Below are positions 18,120 to 26,691 of a stretch of 64,000 bases of DNA, piece by piece. Position 1 is the stretch's first letter; every line of letters begins with the position of its first letter. The notes under the pieces were generated by a model. The model made no database searches, had not been told where the DNA came from, and saw only the letters and a program-made list of their open reading frames with translations. Source of the stretch: Planctomycetaceae bacterium (GTDB lineage: Bacteria; Planctomycetota; Planctomycetia; Planctomycetales; Planctomycetaceae); contig JAJDEI010000221.1 of the NCBI GenBank assembly GCA_029259845.1, forward strand, positions 1-64,000, written 5' to 3'. Position numbers and translations under genes: made by a program.

Positions 18120-18521
18120 CGATGCCGGATGGACTGGCCCAGCGCCTCCGCCTCCGCCTCTCTCCAGAAAGGACTCGCTGAGTTGTTCACGATCAACCGT
18201 CCCGGCCTGCCCTCGAAGCTGAGGCGTTGCCTGGGCACGGCCAACCTGATGGACAACAGCCACTCGGCCGCACGAGAACGAACCCGCCGCGTGAAGCGCT
18301 GGTCCAATGGCCACAGGGCCCTCCGATGGACGGCGGCCGCCTTCGCCGCGGCTGAGAAAAACTTCCGCCGCATCATGGGCGACGAACACCTCTGGATCCT
18401 CAAAGCGGCCCTCGATGAACAGCACCAGGACCAGCAACTTGCCCCCGGAGACAAAAGCCCGCTAACGTCAACAAACCCCCAGGTTAACACCACCACTTTC
18501 AACTTTGCCTGGGACATCTTC
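18120..18521 (+). mobile_element. IS256-family element remnant (transposase C-terminus plus one IS end)
   Basis: From about 18150 the + strand encodes the C-terminus of a mutator/IS256-type transposase: LAELFTINRPGLPSKLRR, RVKRWSNGHRALRWTAAA, FRRIMGDEHLWILKAALDE. This matches the family's conserved NxxERxxRxVKRWxxGxxxLRWxAA region. The catalytic DDE part is absent, so the element is dead. The right end runs to about 18521, finishing in a stretch that reads GGAAGATGTCCCAGGC on the minus strand, where homology to the neighbouring sulfatase begins. The left end is missing: the remnant abuts the sialidase stop codon. The family is inferred from remembered conserved residues. Confidence 0.8.
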
Positions 18522-18863
18522 CGAGCAGAGTGCTGTGGTGTGGAAGTTGTTGTAGCGCAGGCCCGCGTTGGAGAGCTTGTCAAGCGTCGGCGTTCGGATG
18601 GGACCGCCGAATGTGCTGGTGGCACCGAAACCGACGTCGTCGATCAGCACGATGACAACATTGGGGGCGTTGGAGGGTGCCTTGACCTCAAACCGCGGCG
18701 GCGCCTTGACGTTTCGTGCGTCGAGTTCACGGTACGTCGGCATCTTCGGTTCCGGGATCGGCAGGACCGTGCGGCCAAGCGTCTCCTGCGCCGACCCAAC
18801 CCCTACGAAGCTCGCCAGAATCGCCGCGATCGCACACGCTGTTCCGTATCGGGAGAGTCTCAC
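18522..18863 (-). pseudogene. N-terminal fragment of an arylsulfatase, cut at the active site
   Basis: Only the first about 114 residues of a sulfatase remain. A GTG at 18861-18863 follows GAGGCAACTC and opens a signal peptide ([21 protein letters not shown]). The metal-site strand [20 protein letters not shown] and the run FHTTALCS follow. In active arylsulfatases CS continues as CSPTRAALLTG. Here the sequence switches after CS to EDVPGKVES..., encoded by the IS end, and soon stops (18468). The catalytic C-terminus is gone, so the gene cannot be active. A longer TTG-initiated reading to 18899 is also open. Confidence 0.85.
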
Positions 18864-18998
18864 GAGTTGCCTCTTGGTGCTTGGCTTGGTGTTCCGCAAC
18901 CGGGAGGGCCGGACGCCTGCGGGGTGCCGCAGACCGATCGGCCGACCCTCACGCTTCGTTAGCCAGCCGCCTCCCGCGCGACTCGGTTTCCCCGTTGC

Positions 18999-19571
18999 TC
19001 AGTCCTGCTTGAGCGGCATCGTGATGACCAGGGCGGCTGTCCGGGCCTTGGTGCTCGTGCGGGTCGGCAAGTGACACTTCAGACATTGGTTCGACAAGGT
19101 TATTGCCCCGGCGTGCCGAAAGACATCATGCTCGGCAAGTTCAAATGATGTCTTGCCCGCTTTGAGGGCCGCGACTGCGTTCTTCTCAAATTCGTTCCGG
19201 GGCTTGTGGTCGACGCTCATCGGCTGTGCGTCGACGGCCAGCCAATGGAGTTTGATGTTCCTGCTGGCTTGCAACTCATCAAACACGGTCTCCAACGTGC
19301 TCGCCGGCAGCGGGATGCCTTCGTCCTCCCGGTAGTACTGGCGATGGACAACTTGCAGGGTGGCGTGGATCGTCTCATGCAGCAGCCGCGCCTGGCCCCG
19401 TGCTTCGTCCAGAGTAACGAGACCCGTGCTTTCCGTCGGGGCCGCCTGCTGACCGCTCGGAGTCTTCGTCTCGGATTCACCAGACACAGCAAGTCTCCCC
19501 GGTGCAGTCGCCAGGGACACGACGAGTGCGACGGCCAGGGCCACGATGACGAATCTCACATCCGGTTTCAT
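18999..19571 (-). CDS. exported DUF3365 (Tll0287-like) c-type heme protein
   Basis: A 190-residue protein with an N-terminal signal or anchor (VRFVIVALAVALVVSLATA). A DUF3365/Tll0287-like sensor fold follows, and one c-type heme motif CLKCH lies near the C-terminus (NQCLKCHLPTR). In this family the heme binds within a PAS-like domain and may sense redox state or gases. GAGGGAAG precedes the ATG. It is probably periplasmic. It stands beside the truncated sulfatase with no partner kinase or cyclase nearby. Confidence 0.85.
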   Translation of the reverse strand: MKPDVRFVIVALAVALVVSLATAPGRLAVSGESETKTPSGQQAAPTESTGLVTLDEARGQARLLHETIHATLQVVHRQYYREDEGIPLPASTLETVFDELQASRNIKLHWLAVDAQPMSVDHKPRNEFEKNAVAALKAGKTSFELAEHDVFRHAGAITLSNQCLKCHLPTRTSTKARTAALVITMPLKQD

Positions 19572-20206
19572 GCGGTGCTTCCCTCGGTTAGGGCCGGCCC
19601 GGCTCTCACGCGGCGCCGGACCCGATTCGACGTCCCATCCTCCGCCCCGTGAGGCGGGAACCTGACGGGCGCCGCTGGATGTCTACGATATCAGGGGCAA
19701 CGAGACATTGATATCGAGATGAACTTATCCGGATATTGCCTCGTGTCGCCGGCGCATGTCCGCGAACCATGCCGACGAAGCCGGGTCCGGCTCCAACCTG
19801 GTCGCACTCGTTGTCCCCACCGGTGCCGCGCAGCGGCAGACGTACGTCAGGCTCCCGTTTGACGCGAGCGGTGATTGGACCTTCCTACACCATCGCTTCA
19901 GGCGGAAGCTTGGCCTCCCTAATCCTCCAGCGCAGGGTCGACGTGATAAAAAACCGCCAAGACGCCAAATCCGCCAAGAAAAACCGCGTTCACCTGTGTC
20001 TGCCGCAGGTTTCGCAACGCGGCACGAGCATTCGGGCCGACTCTTCCCGACAGGGATGGATTGACGCGAGAACGGCACCGTATTCCGTGGGTCTTGCCAA
20101 CGCTTTAACTTTACGCTCTTGGCGCCTTGGCGGTTCAACCCTGCGCTGTCGTACTCACTGCCCCACGGGCCGGTCAGTGTGCGGGCCGTCCACCCGATTG
20201 GCGTGG
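19572..20206. other. 635-bp gap rich in repeat sequence
   Basis: Both flanking genes are on the minus strand. The gap holds an inverted-repeat pair: AACCGCCAAGACGCCAAATC near 19952 and CTTGGCGCCTTGGCGGTT at about 20119-20136. Frames running through it are Arg/Pro-rich and I do not call a gene. Confidence 0.5.
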
Positions 20207-21790
20207 TCAGCGGTCCGATTTGAAGGGATCCAGCGACGGTGTCCCGGTGTCGGTATCGGACAGTTTCGACTGCAGTTGCTCCGCTTTCTGCTCATGAATC
20301 CGCGCCAGTTCCGCATCGCCCAGCTCGCGGTAACAGGCCGCCAAAGACTGGTGGATGCTGATTTGTGTCGGGACACGGGGGATCTTGGGGAGGGCGAATT
20401 CGAGGTCGCTGACCGCTTCCGCATAGCGGCCGAGGGATGTCAGAATCTGGCCGCGGGTCTCTCGAAACGGCGCGGCAGCGGGGACCATGCGGAGCGCCTG
20501 ATTGCTCACGTCCAACGCCCGTTCCAAATCGGGCGTCTCCCGGTGCAGCAGCACATAGGCGAGATTATTGAGCGTAACGGCTGTGTGGGGGTTGATGGCG
20601 CGTGCCTGGTCGAGGTGCCGCAGGGCGGCTTCCATGTTGCCCGCGGCCGCTTCCATCGTGCCCAGGGCGAAATGGATAACAGCCGGAGCCTTGCCATCGG
20701 CCAGAGACTCCCGGAGCCGCGCCTTGGCTTCGGCGGCGGCCGGTCCTTCGGTGCCGGCAATTTCGACGATGCGTTGCAGGGCGAGGGGGTCATCCGGAGC
20801 GACCCGCAGCGCTTCCTGCAGCAACTCCATGCGGCGGCCGATGTTCTCCGGACTCTTGGCGGACACGTCATCGGACCAACGGACGTAGGTCCGTCCCAGC
20901 GTCTTGCGGCATGCCTCGTCGTCGAACTTGGTGATCGCCTGCTTGAGAATGGTGACCGCCGACTCGTAGTCCTCCAGCAGCAGGTAGCAGCCTGCGAGTT
21001 GCAGCCATTTGCTAACATCGGCCGTCTGCGTGTCGCGAATGCCTTGCTCCAGCAGGTCCGCCGCTTCCTGGGCCAATGAGCGGGAACGCGTGCGGTCCCC
21101 CTGCAACCCGTACAGCGCGGCCAGTTGCATCTGGAGATCGGGCGACTGGGACGCGACCGGCTCCAGATGCCGAATCGCGTTGTCCAGGTCGTTCATGCGC
21201 AGGAACAGTTGCGAATAGAAGAAGTGAGCGTAGCGGTGGTTGGGATTCTCTTCGAGGAGTTGGTTTAAGTGGATCTTTGCGAAGGCCAGCGGTTCATCCA
21301 TGTCGAGCCGGCCTTCGATGGCCGACCGGGCGAGCCACAGATGAGCCTTTTCGTCGTCGGACTGATCCTCATCCTGGATCAGTCCCAGCATGATGTGCAC
21401 CGCCTGTGGGTAGTCGTCGCGTGCCGCGTGCAGCAGGGCATGGTCATAGCGAATTCGCGAATCGCCCGGCGCGAGTTGCTCGAGCTTGCGAAAGTAAAAG
21501 TCGGCCCGGTCGAACTCTTCGAGACGCGTCGCCTGCTGCGCTTTCTCGCGATACGAATCAACAACGTTGCTGGAGGCGGGCCGCCCCTGCCGAAGCAGCA
21601 ACACCACCAACAGCCCTGCAAGCAACACGGCGGGGAATCCCTGCCAGACTCTGCGGAAGTCTCGCGTCTCGAACCAGCTCACTCCAAATCCCCAAAGGGT
21701 CCAGAGAACATACGCCGGGAAGCGGATGACGGCCCCGGCGGCTGAGACCGGGTCGCCGCTGCGCGTGTGATAGGGGTTGGTCCAGGACAT
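20207..21790 (-). CDS. membrane-anchored TPR protein
   Basis: A 527-residue protein with a hydrophobic helix near the N-terminus (GFPAVLLAGLLVVLLL, about 52-67). It is followed almost wholly by tetratricopeptide repeats, for example FDRADFYFRKLEQLAPGD, AAALRHLDQARAINP-like units (NMEAALRHLDQARAINPHTA), and LGRYAEAVSDLEFALPKIP. The TPRs should face the periplasm and hold a protein complex. It lies 114 bp downstream of exosortase U on the same strand, and TPR proteins often accompany exosortase systems. It may help assemble or deliver exosortase substrates; this is inference from position. Confidence 0.8.
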   Translation of the reverse strand: MSWTNPYHTRSGDPVSAAGAVIRFPAYVLWTLWGFGVSWFETRDFRRVWQGFPAVLLAGLLVVLLLRQGRPASSNVVDSYREKAQQATRLEEFDRADFYFRKLEQLAPGDSRIRYDHALLHAARDDYPQAVHIMLGLIQDEDQSDDEKAHLWLARSAIEGRLDMDEPLAFAKIHLNQLLEENPNHRYAHFFYSQLFLRMNDLDNAIRHLEPVASQSPDLQMQLAALYGLQGDRTRSRSLAQEAADLLEQGIRDTQTADVSKWLQLAGCYLLLEDYESAVTILKQAITKFDDEACRKTLGRTYVRWSDDVSAKSPENIGRRMELLQEALRVAPDDPLALQRIVEIAGTEGPAAAEAKARLRESLADGKAPAVIHFALGTMEAAAGNMEAALRHLDQARAINPHTAVTLNNLAYVLLHRETPDLERALDVSNQALRMVPAAAPFRETRGQILTSLGRYAEAVSDLEFALPKIPRVPTQISIHQSLAACYRELGDAELARIHEQKAEQLQSKLSDTDTGTPSLDPFKSDR

Positions 21791-21904
21791 GGGCGGTTGT
21801 GGGCGTTGCCGTTGGGCTCGTGAGGGAATTTTTCGTCAGTCGAGTGCGGCGGACGACCGCCATGATCGTCTTTCGATTCCGGAGAGGGAGTCAGAACTGT
21901 CGAT

Positions 21905-23605
21905 TCATTCGGCCAGCCTCAATCTCATTTTTGCATCGAACGTGAGAAACAGTTGGCGAATTCTCTGTTGATCGTCGTCGGAGAGGAAGCCGCCGGGCGG
22001 TCCGACCAGCAGTTGCGCCTGATAGTAGCTGGGGAGCGTGAACCGGTTCACCTCGCCGCTGATGATACGGCGGAGTTGGGGATGCAGGAACGATTCGCCC
22101 GGAGAGACATAATCCTGTCCCTGCGAGTCGAACAAATCGAAGCTCAGGAAGGCATGTTCGCCGTCCGGTTTGGCGAAGCGTGCTTCGACCCGTGTGCTGC
22201 CGCCGCCGACCGGCGACCACGACTGGACCTGCCATCCCGTTGCCTGGTAACAGGCCGGAAGGGCGTGCCATTCGGGAAACACAAAATCGAGCGAGAGCAG
22301 CGCAATGTGGCTTCCGCGCTGATAGGTCCAAATCCGTGAATGCTCTCCGAAGGCGCTGGAGCTGTCGCGGTCTTTTGCTTCGAACGCGATCTGTTTCCAG
22401 CCGTCCAGATCTTCCGGCAGATCATCAGCGGTCAGGCCGATCGCCACTTGACGGACAGCGGGAGCCGCCGAGAACGGGCCGATCCCGGCAACGGCCTGCG
22501 CCGCGCCAAGCAGCAGAAACACCGGCACAAACGCCCATTCCCAACGGCGCGGGGCGCGGGGGCGCTGTGAATGAGACGGCGAAGCCGCGGCGGGTCGTTT
22601 CGCGCCTTGTTCGTGATCCGAGGAGTGCCAGTCCTGCGCGTGATCGCCGTACGATTCGTGAGCGCCGGCCTCGCCCGGTCCTGCGCACAGGTCCCACAAA
22701 GGAACCAGCCGGTTCTCCTCAGCATACGCCCAGTAACCGGCCAACGGATTCCGGCCAATGCGGCCCAGCAGAAACAGCAGCAGGCGATCGGTGCTGAACA
22801 GCGCCCCGAGACTGACCGCGAAGGCGAACAGCCCCATCGCCTCGTGCCTCCAGCCTTCCGTCAGATCAACATCGTAGTGGGACAGAGCGATGGCGATCCC
22901 CACGACGCGGATCACGTTCATGGCACCGGCCCAGAAGATTCCGGTGGCCATCAGGAGCAGCCCGTGCAACAGCGAGCGCCGCCACCAGACTGCCATCATC
23001 GCGGCACAGGCGATCATCGCCAACATCGAGACGACGCCGCTGCACGCTTCTTCCACGAACAGCGTCCGAGACGGAAACACGAGGATGTTTCCCTCGGGGA
23101 AATGTTCGACGCCAATAGTGTCGAGCGCCGTGCTGCTCAGCCGGGTCGTCACCCGCTGCATCATCTGGATGGCAGCCACGTCCTGGCCATAGGGAATTCG
23201 CAGCAACAACAGCAACAGCGCCCACGGTCCCAACGCGGGAACCCCCATCCGCAGCAGGCATGACCCGACGGCCATCATCCCGGACAAATACGCCGCCAGC
23301 GGCGACAACCTCGCGATGGCGAACGACAGCAAAACCGCACTGGTCAGCAGCAGCAACCGGCTCATGGCGACCGCGCGACTGCCGGACATCCGTCGTTGGG
23401 GCCAACGGACCGTCGCAAAATACCCGAATGCCAGCAGCACCAACGGGAAGAACTGATAGTGTGGCCGGTCCCACAACTGCAACAAGTAGACGTACAACAG
23501 CGGACCATGCGCCAGCAGAATTAGGCCGAACGGCAGCCCGCCTGCGAGCGTCGGAGGTTGGAGAATGTCATCCCCGGATGTTTCGGATGAGATTGCGGTC
23601 GCCAT
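21905..23605 (-). CDS. xrtU: exosortase, planctomycetal U type, with C-terminal EpsI-like domain
   Basis: Exosortases are integral-membrane cysteine transpeptidases that process PEP-CTERM-type sorted proteins. The 566 residues have about eight N-terminal membrane helices. The catalytic triad is visible: Cys in VEEACSGVVS (about 188), Arg in NVIRVVGI (about 233) and His in WRHEAMGLF (about 254). After the helices a soluble region (about 340-566) resembles the EpsI/DUF3485 domain often fused or adjacent to exosortases. The length and fusion fit the U subtype known from planctomycetes. No PEP-CTERM substrate was found in this window. Confidence 0.85.
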   Translation of the reverse strand: MATAISSETSGDDILQPPTLAGGLPFGLILLAHGPLLYVYLLQLWDRPHYQFFPLVLLAFGYFATVRWPQRRMSGSRAVAMSRLLLLTSAVLLSFAIARLSPLAAYLSGMMAVGSCLLRMGVPALGPWALLLLLLRIPYGQDVAAIQMMQRVTTRLSSTALDTIGVEHFPEGNILVFPSRTLFVEEACSGVVSMLAMIACAAMMAVWWRRSLLHGLLLMATGIFWAGAMNVIRVVGIAIALSHYDVDLTEGWRHEAMGLFAFAVSLGALFSTDRLLLFLLGRIGRNPLAGYWAYAEENRLVPLWDLCAGPGEAGAHESYGDHAQDWHSSDHEQGAKRPAAASPSHSQRPRAPRRWEWAFVPVFLLLGAAQAVAGIGPFSAAPAVRQVAIGLTADDLPEDLDGWKQIAFEAKDRDSSSAFGEHSRIWTYQRGSHIALLSLDFVFPEWHALPACYQATGWQVQSWSPVGGGSTRVEARFAKPDGEHAFLSFDLFDSQGQDYVSPGESFLHPQLRRIISGEVNRFTLPSYYQAQLLVGPPGGFLSDDDQQRIRQLFLTFDAKMRLRLAE

Positions 23606-23648
23606 AGGAACAGGGACTCAAGCGCCTTGCCAGACTTCGCTTTAGGGG

Positions 23649-23726
23649 GGGAGTTGAAGCTTGAGCTTGTATCTGCACCCTCAAGGCTGAACTCCAACCA
23701 GAGGTTCAAGGTTTGACAGGGCACCA
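23649..23726. repeat. dispersed palindromic element, family 2 copy a
   Basis: Begins GGGAGTTGAAGC, runs through CTCAAGGCTGAACTCCAACC (to 23699) and continues to TTTGACAGGGCACCA. The same order of blocks occurs at 59203-59281. The core also occurs inverted at 30029-30080, and related ends lie at 43437-43550 and 48441-48480. Confidence 0.75.
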
Positions 23727-23975
23727 GGATCGCCAACGCAACCGAGTCGCGCGGCGAGGGACGGCGTTGATAGGCCGGTCGGGAAGTGAACGAATTCCCT
23801 CACAGCCAACATGTCGATTCTCGCGCGTTCCTGCAAGACGTGCGGTTCACAAAATCTGCGGCGACCAGGAACTGCCGTCGTCCAGGACGATGCTGGAATT
23901 GATCAGGCGTCGGATTGACAACATCCATACCTCGCCTGGGTGCAATCGGTTTTGGTTGCGAATCTGGGCAAAGCC

Positions 23976-24093
23976 GTGCCACTGCTTCGGTCGGACACGA
24001 GCGGTTTTCATCTGCTCACCAGCACTGCTTGTCCGCCCGAAGCAATGCGAGAGCCGTTTTCTGCGTCAAACTCGGACGGCCAAGCAGTGGCAC
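23976..24093. repeat. 12-bp perfect inverted repeat with inner hairpin
   Basis: GTGCCACTGCTT (23976-23987) pairs exactly with AAGCAGTGGCAC (24082-24093); flanking bases extend the match imperfectly. Between them, GCACTGCTT ... GAAGCAATGC near 24022-24048 forms a second, related hairpin. It lies upstream of the efflux cluster. Confidence 0.7.
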
Positions 24094-24198
24094 CGAAATC
24101 CGCCCGTGCACCCGTCACCCTGATGGGGTGAGAACTGACGTTGACCGCCACCGAGTCGCGGCATACGATGCTGAGAACGCTCCCGGGGTTCTGTTATC

Positions 24199-24624
24199 AT
24201 GCTGATTCACCGACTCTCGACGGCTGCCATGACAGCACTTGTGCTGTTGTGCCCGTTCTTCTCCTGCGGGGGATGTGGCGGGGTTTCTCCGGTCGCTGGT
24301 TTCGCTGAAACCGAGACGACTGTTACTCCGTCGTGCGGTTGCTGTCGTGATGAGCACTCGATCCCGGTCGATCGCGAATCTTCCGACGATGCGCGGGATG
24401 TCGATTGCTTTTGTGCCGGCGCCGTGCTTCCGGCGGTCGCAGAGTGTCCCGAGCCTGGCGGTCCGATCGGGTATCTCTCGATGCCCGCCATCGACTTATC
24501 GCATGCATCGGGACAGTTGGCATTGCTGTCGCAGTCGGGCCAGATTCCCAGAAGCCGCTGCCACTTTCCGCCGATGAGTTCGGGGCGGGAAATTTGCGCG
24601 CTGACCGGTAGCCACCTGCTCTAA
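24199..24624 (+). CDS. small secreted Cys-rich protein of the metal-efflux cluster
   Basis: A 141-residue protein with an N-terminal signal (MLIHRLSTAAMTALVLLCPFF) followed by CGGCGG, then SCGCC and DCFCAG. The C-terminus ends in SGREICALTGSHLL. The cysteine spacing and its place 164 bp upstream of an RND adaptor gene point to a periplasmic metal-binding or metal-sensing role. I recognise it as a type of small protein seen beside efflux genes in planctomycetes, but I have no family name. It is probably the first gene of the efflux transcript. Confidence 0.65.
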   Translation: MLIHRLSTAAMTALVLLCPFFSCGGCGGVSPVAGFAETETTVTPSCGCCRDEHSIPVDRESSDDARDVDCFCAGAVLPAVAECPEPGGPIGYLSMPAIDLSHASGQLALLSQSGQIPRSRCHFPPMSSGREICALTGSHLL

Positions 24625-24788
24625 GCTTCTTCCGGCACGCTTGCCGCATTCGCGACGTTGATCTCGGTGATCCGTCCGCGTTTTGACGATGCGGGCGTTG
24701 TTGCCCCGTTTTTCAACGCATTTCAGCGATGTTCTCATCGCGGAATCGTAGTGAATGACCGTTCCCAGAAACGAAGTGAGCATATCCT

Positions 24789-26444
24789 ATGAGCCAGGCG
24801 ACCATTGATCGACCGCTGGTCGATAAGAATACTGTGACGGAATCCGTCCCTTCCTCCGCCCCTGGTGAAACGACCGGGGAAAACCCCCTCAAGACAGCCG
24901 CGAAATGGTTGGTCGGAATTCTCCCGACAATCGCCGTGCTGGCCGCACTGGGAGGCGTGGCGTATTGGGGGCATCACTCCGACTGGAAGATTTCGTCGTT
25001 TGCGGAAATGACCGGGCAAGCAGCCGACGACAATGACGATTGGTGCACGGAACACAATGTGCCGGAGTCGGAATGTGTCGAATGCGATCCTGATTTGCTG
25101 CCGAAGATGACGGACTACGGCTGGTGCCCGGAGCATGGCGTGCACCAGTGTCCGTTGTGCCACCCGGACGTGGCCGAGTTGAAGACGACCCCTGTGATCG
25201 ATCCGCAGCGACGCGATGCGGCCACGCGGGCGCTGGCTGTCCGCGACCGGGAGGAGAACAGCGAAGTCTGCCGGCTCTATCGCAGCCGTGTGCAATTCGT
25301 CTCCCGGGATGCGGTGAAAAAAGCGGGCGTCGACTTCGACTTGGTACAGACGCGACCGATGATCGAAGCGGTCCGTGCCAACGGCCAGGCGACGTACGAC
25401 GCAACCCGCGTGGCCCAACTGGCGAGCCGCGTCCCCGGTATCGTCTGGCGTGTCGAGCGAAACGTCGGCGACCCGGTTCTCCGGGGAGACATTCTGGCGC
25501 TGATCGACGCGACGGATGTCGGGAAAACGAAGTCTGAGTTGCTCAATTCGCTCGCTCAGGCCGACTTTCAACTGGCGACGGTCGCGAGGTTGAAGCCGTT
25601 GGCCGAGAAGCAGATCGTTCCCGGCTTCAAACTGCTGGAGGCGGAGACCGCGCTGCAGCAGGCGTCGATCAGCGTTCGCCGAGCGGCCCAGGCATTGGAC
25701 AACCTCGGATTGCATGTGGAGATTGAGGAACTCAAGCAAATCGACGAAGACCAGCGTGGTCAGTTTCTGAGGTTCCTGGGAATCCCGGACGAACTGCGCG
25801 GGGAACTGGAACATTCGGCCGTCGCCAACAATCTCATCCCCCTTGTTGCCTCACTGGACGGCGTGGTGATCCAGCGGGCGACCGTTCGCGGAGAAGTGGT
25901 GGACTCGTCGAAAATGCTGTTTCGGATCGCCGACACGAGCCGCATGTGGCTTCGCTTCAATGTCGCCCTGGAAGAAGCGGCCCATCTTTCCGTCGGGCAG
26001 CCGGTCCGGTTTCACCCCGACGGAACGCAAGACGAGGTCGCCGGACAGATCAGTTGGATCAGCACCGACGTTGACAAGCAAACGCGAACCCTCGAGGTCC
26101 GCGCGGATGTCGACAACCCGGCCGGTACGTTACGGAATGAAACGTTCGGCCTGGGGCAGATCATCCTACGCGAGGCACCGGAGGCGGTCGTCGTCCCTAA
26201 AGATGCCGTGCAATGGGACGGCTCGTGCTTTGTCGTGTTCGTACGGGACCGTCACTACTTCGAGAAAGATCATCCGAAGCTCTTTCAGACTCGCACGGTG
26301 CGCCCCGGTGTGACGGCGGACGGAGAGAGGGAGATCATCGTGGGCCTGCTGCCTGGCGAAGTGGTCGTGACGAAGGGGGCGGCGCTGCTCCGTTCGCAGA
26401 TCCTCAAGAACAACCTGGGTGCCGGCTGCACCTGCGGCCATTGA
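24789..26444 (+). CDS. RND efflux periplasmic adaptor (CzcB/CusB-like) with N-terminal Cys/His metal motifs
   Basis: Membrane-fusion subunit linking an RND pump to the outer membrane. A membrane anchor (about 41-60, VGILPTIAVLAALGGVAYW) is followed by two cysteine/histidine motifs: DDWCTEHNVPESECVECD (about 84-100) and YGWCPEHGVHQCPLCHPD (about 110-127). A biotinyl/lipoyl hairpin comes next (VPGIVWRVERNVGDPVLRGD), then a long alpha hairpin (about 240-320) and the beta-barrel part (GVVIQRATVRGEVVDSS). The C-terminus GAGCTCGH adds another CxC. The same Trp-Cys-x-Glu-His motif occurs in the lipoprotein at 30111, implying a common metal-handling step. Confidence 0.92.
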   Translation: MSQATIDRPLVDKNTVTESVPSSAPGETTGENPLKTAAKWLVGILPTIAVLAALGGVAYWGHHSDWKISSFAEMTGQAADDNDDWCTEHNVPESECVECDPDLLPKMTDYGWCPEHGVHQCPLCHPDVAELKTTPVIDPQRRDAATRALAVRDREENSEVCRLYRSRVQFVSRDAVKKAGVDFDLVQTRPMIEAVRANGQATYDATRVAQLASRVPGIVWRVERNVGDPVLRGDILALIDATDVGKTKSELLNSLAQADFQLATVARLKPLAEKQIVPGFKLLEAETALQQASISVRRAAQALDNLGLHVEIEELKQIDEDQRGQFLRFLGIPDELRGELEHSAVANNLIPLVASLDGVVIQRATVRGEVVDSSKMLFRIADTSRMWLRFNVALEEAAHLSVGQPVRFHPDGTQDEVAGQISWISTDVDKQTRTLEVRADVDNPAGTLRNETFGLGQIILREAPEAVVVPKDAVQWDGSCFVVFVRDRHYFEKDHPKLFQTRTVRPGVTADGEREIIVGLLPGEVVVTKGAALLRSQILKNNLGAGCTCGH

Positions 26445-26691
26445 TTTTCTCTGCAACCGGGAGGTGTTTGGAGGCAAAAGGGAAAGCGGATCAACCGGAT
26501 GGTGTTCCGGATGATTCACCACAGAGTCACGGAGATTCGCGGGTGTCCCCGCCGGTCCTGAGATCACCATGAACTCCCTTAAGAATCCGCGATAATCCGC
26601 CCAATCCGCTTTCCCTTCTCCCCAAGACGCGGGCCAACCCGCCTCAAAACTCACAACACACCGGGACCAAATCCGGCGTGAAGGATTCCCC
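26445..26691. repeat. intergenic inverted repeat between adaptor and pump genes
   Basis: AGGGAAAGCGGAT (26479-26491) pairs exactly with ATCCGCTTTCCCT (26604-26616), enclosing about 112 nt that include ATCCGCGATAATCCGCC. The 247-bp gap holds no gene. The structure could set the relative expression of adaptor and pump. Confidence 0.7.

Larger units (their letters stand above)
23606..24198. other. 593-bp gap with two dispersed-repeat elements
   Basis: Divergent gap between exosortase U and the metal-efflux module. It contains the family-2 repeat (23649-23726) and a nested inverted repeat (23976-24093). No gene is supported. The promoter of the efflux cluster should lie between 24093 and 24199, but I see no clear metal-regulator operator. 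Confidence 0.6.

Noticed and set aside
18129-18962. 277-residue + strand frame that looks like one transposase-like protein
   Set aside because: Only the first about 100 residues are transposase. After 18521 the frame runs antisense through the sulfatase fragment, so it is a chance fusion.
19725-20138. 137-residue minus-strand frame in the gap before the TPR gene
   Set aside because: The translation is Arg/Pro/Cys-biased and its start and end are made of repeat sequence (AACCGCCAAG type).
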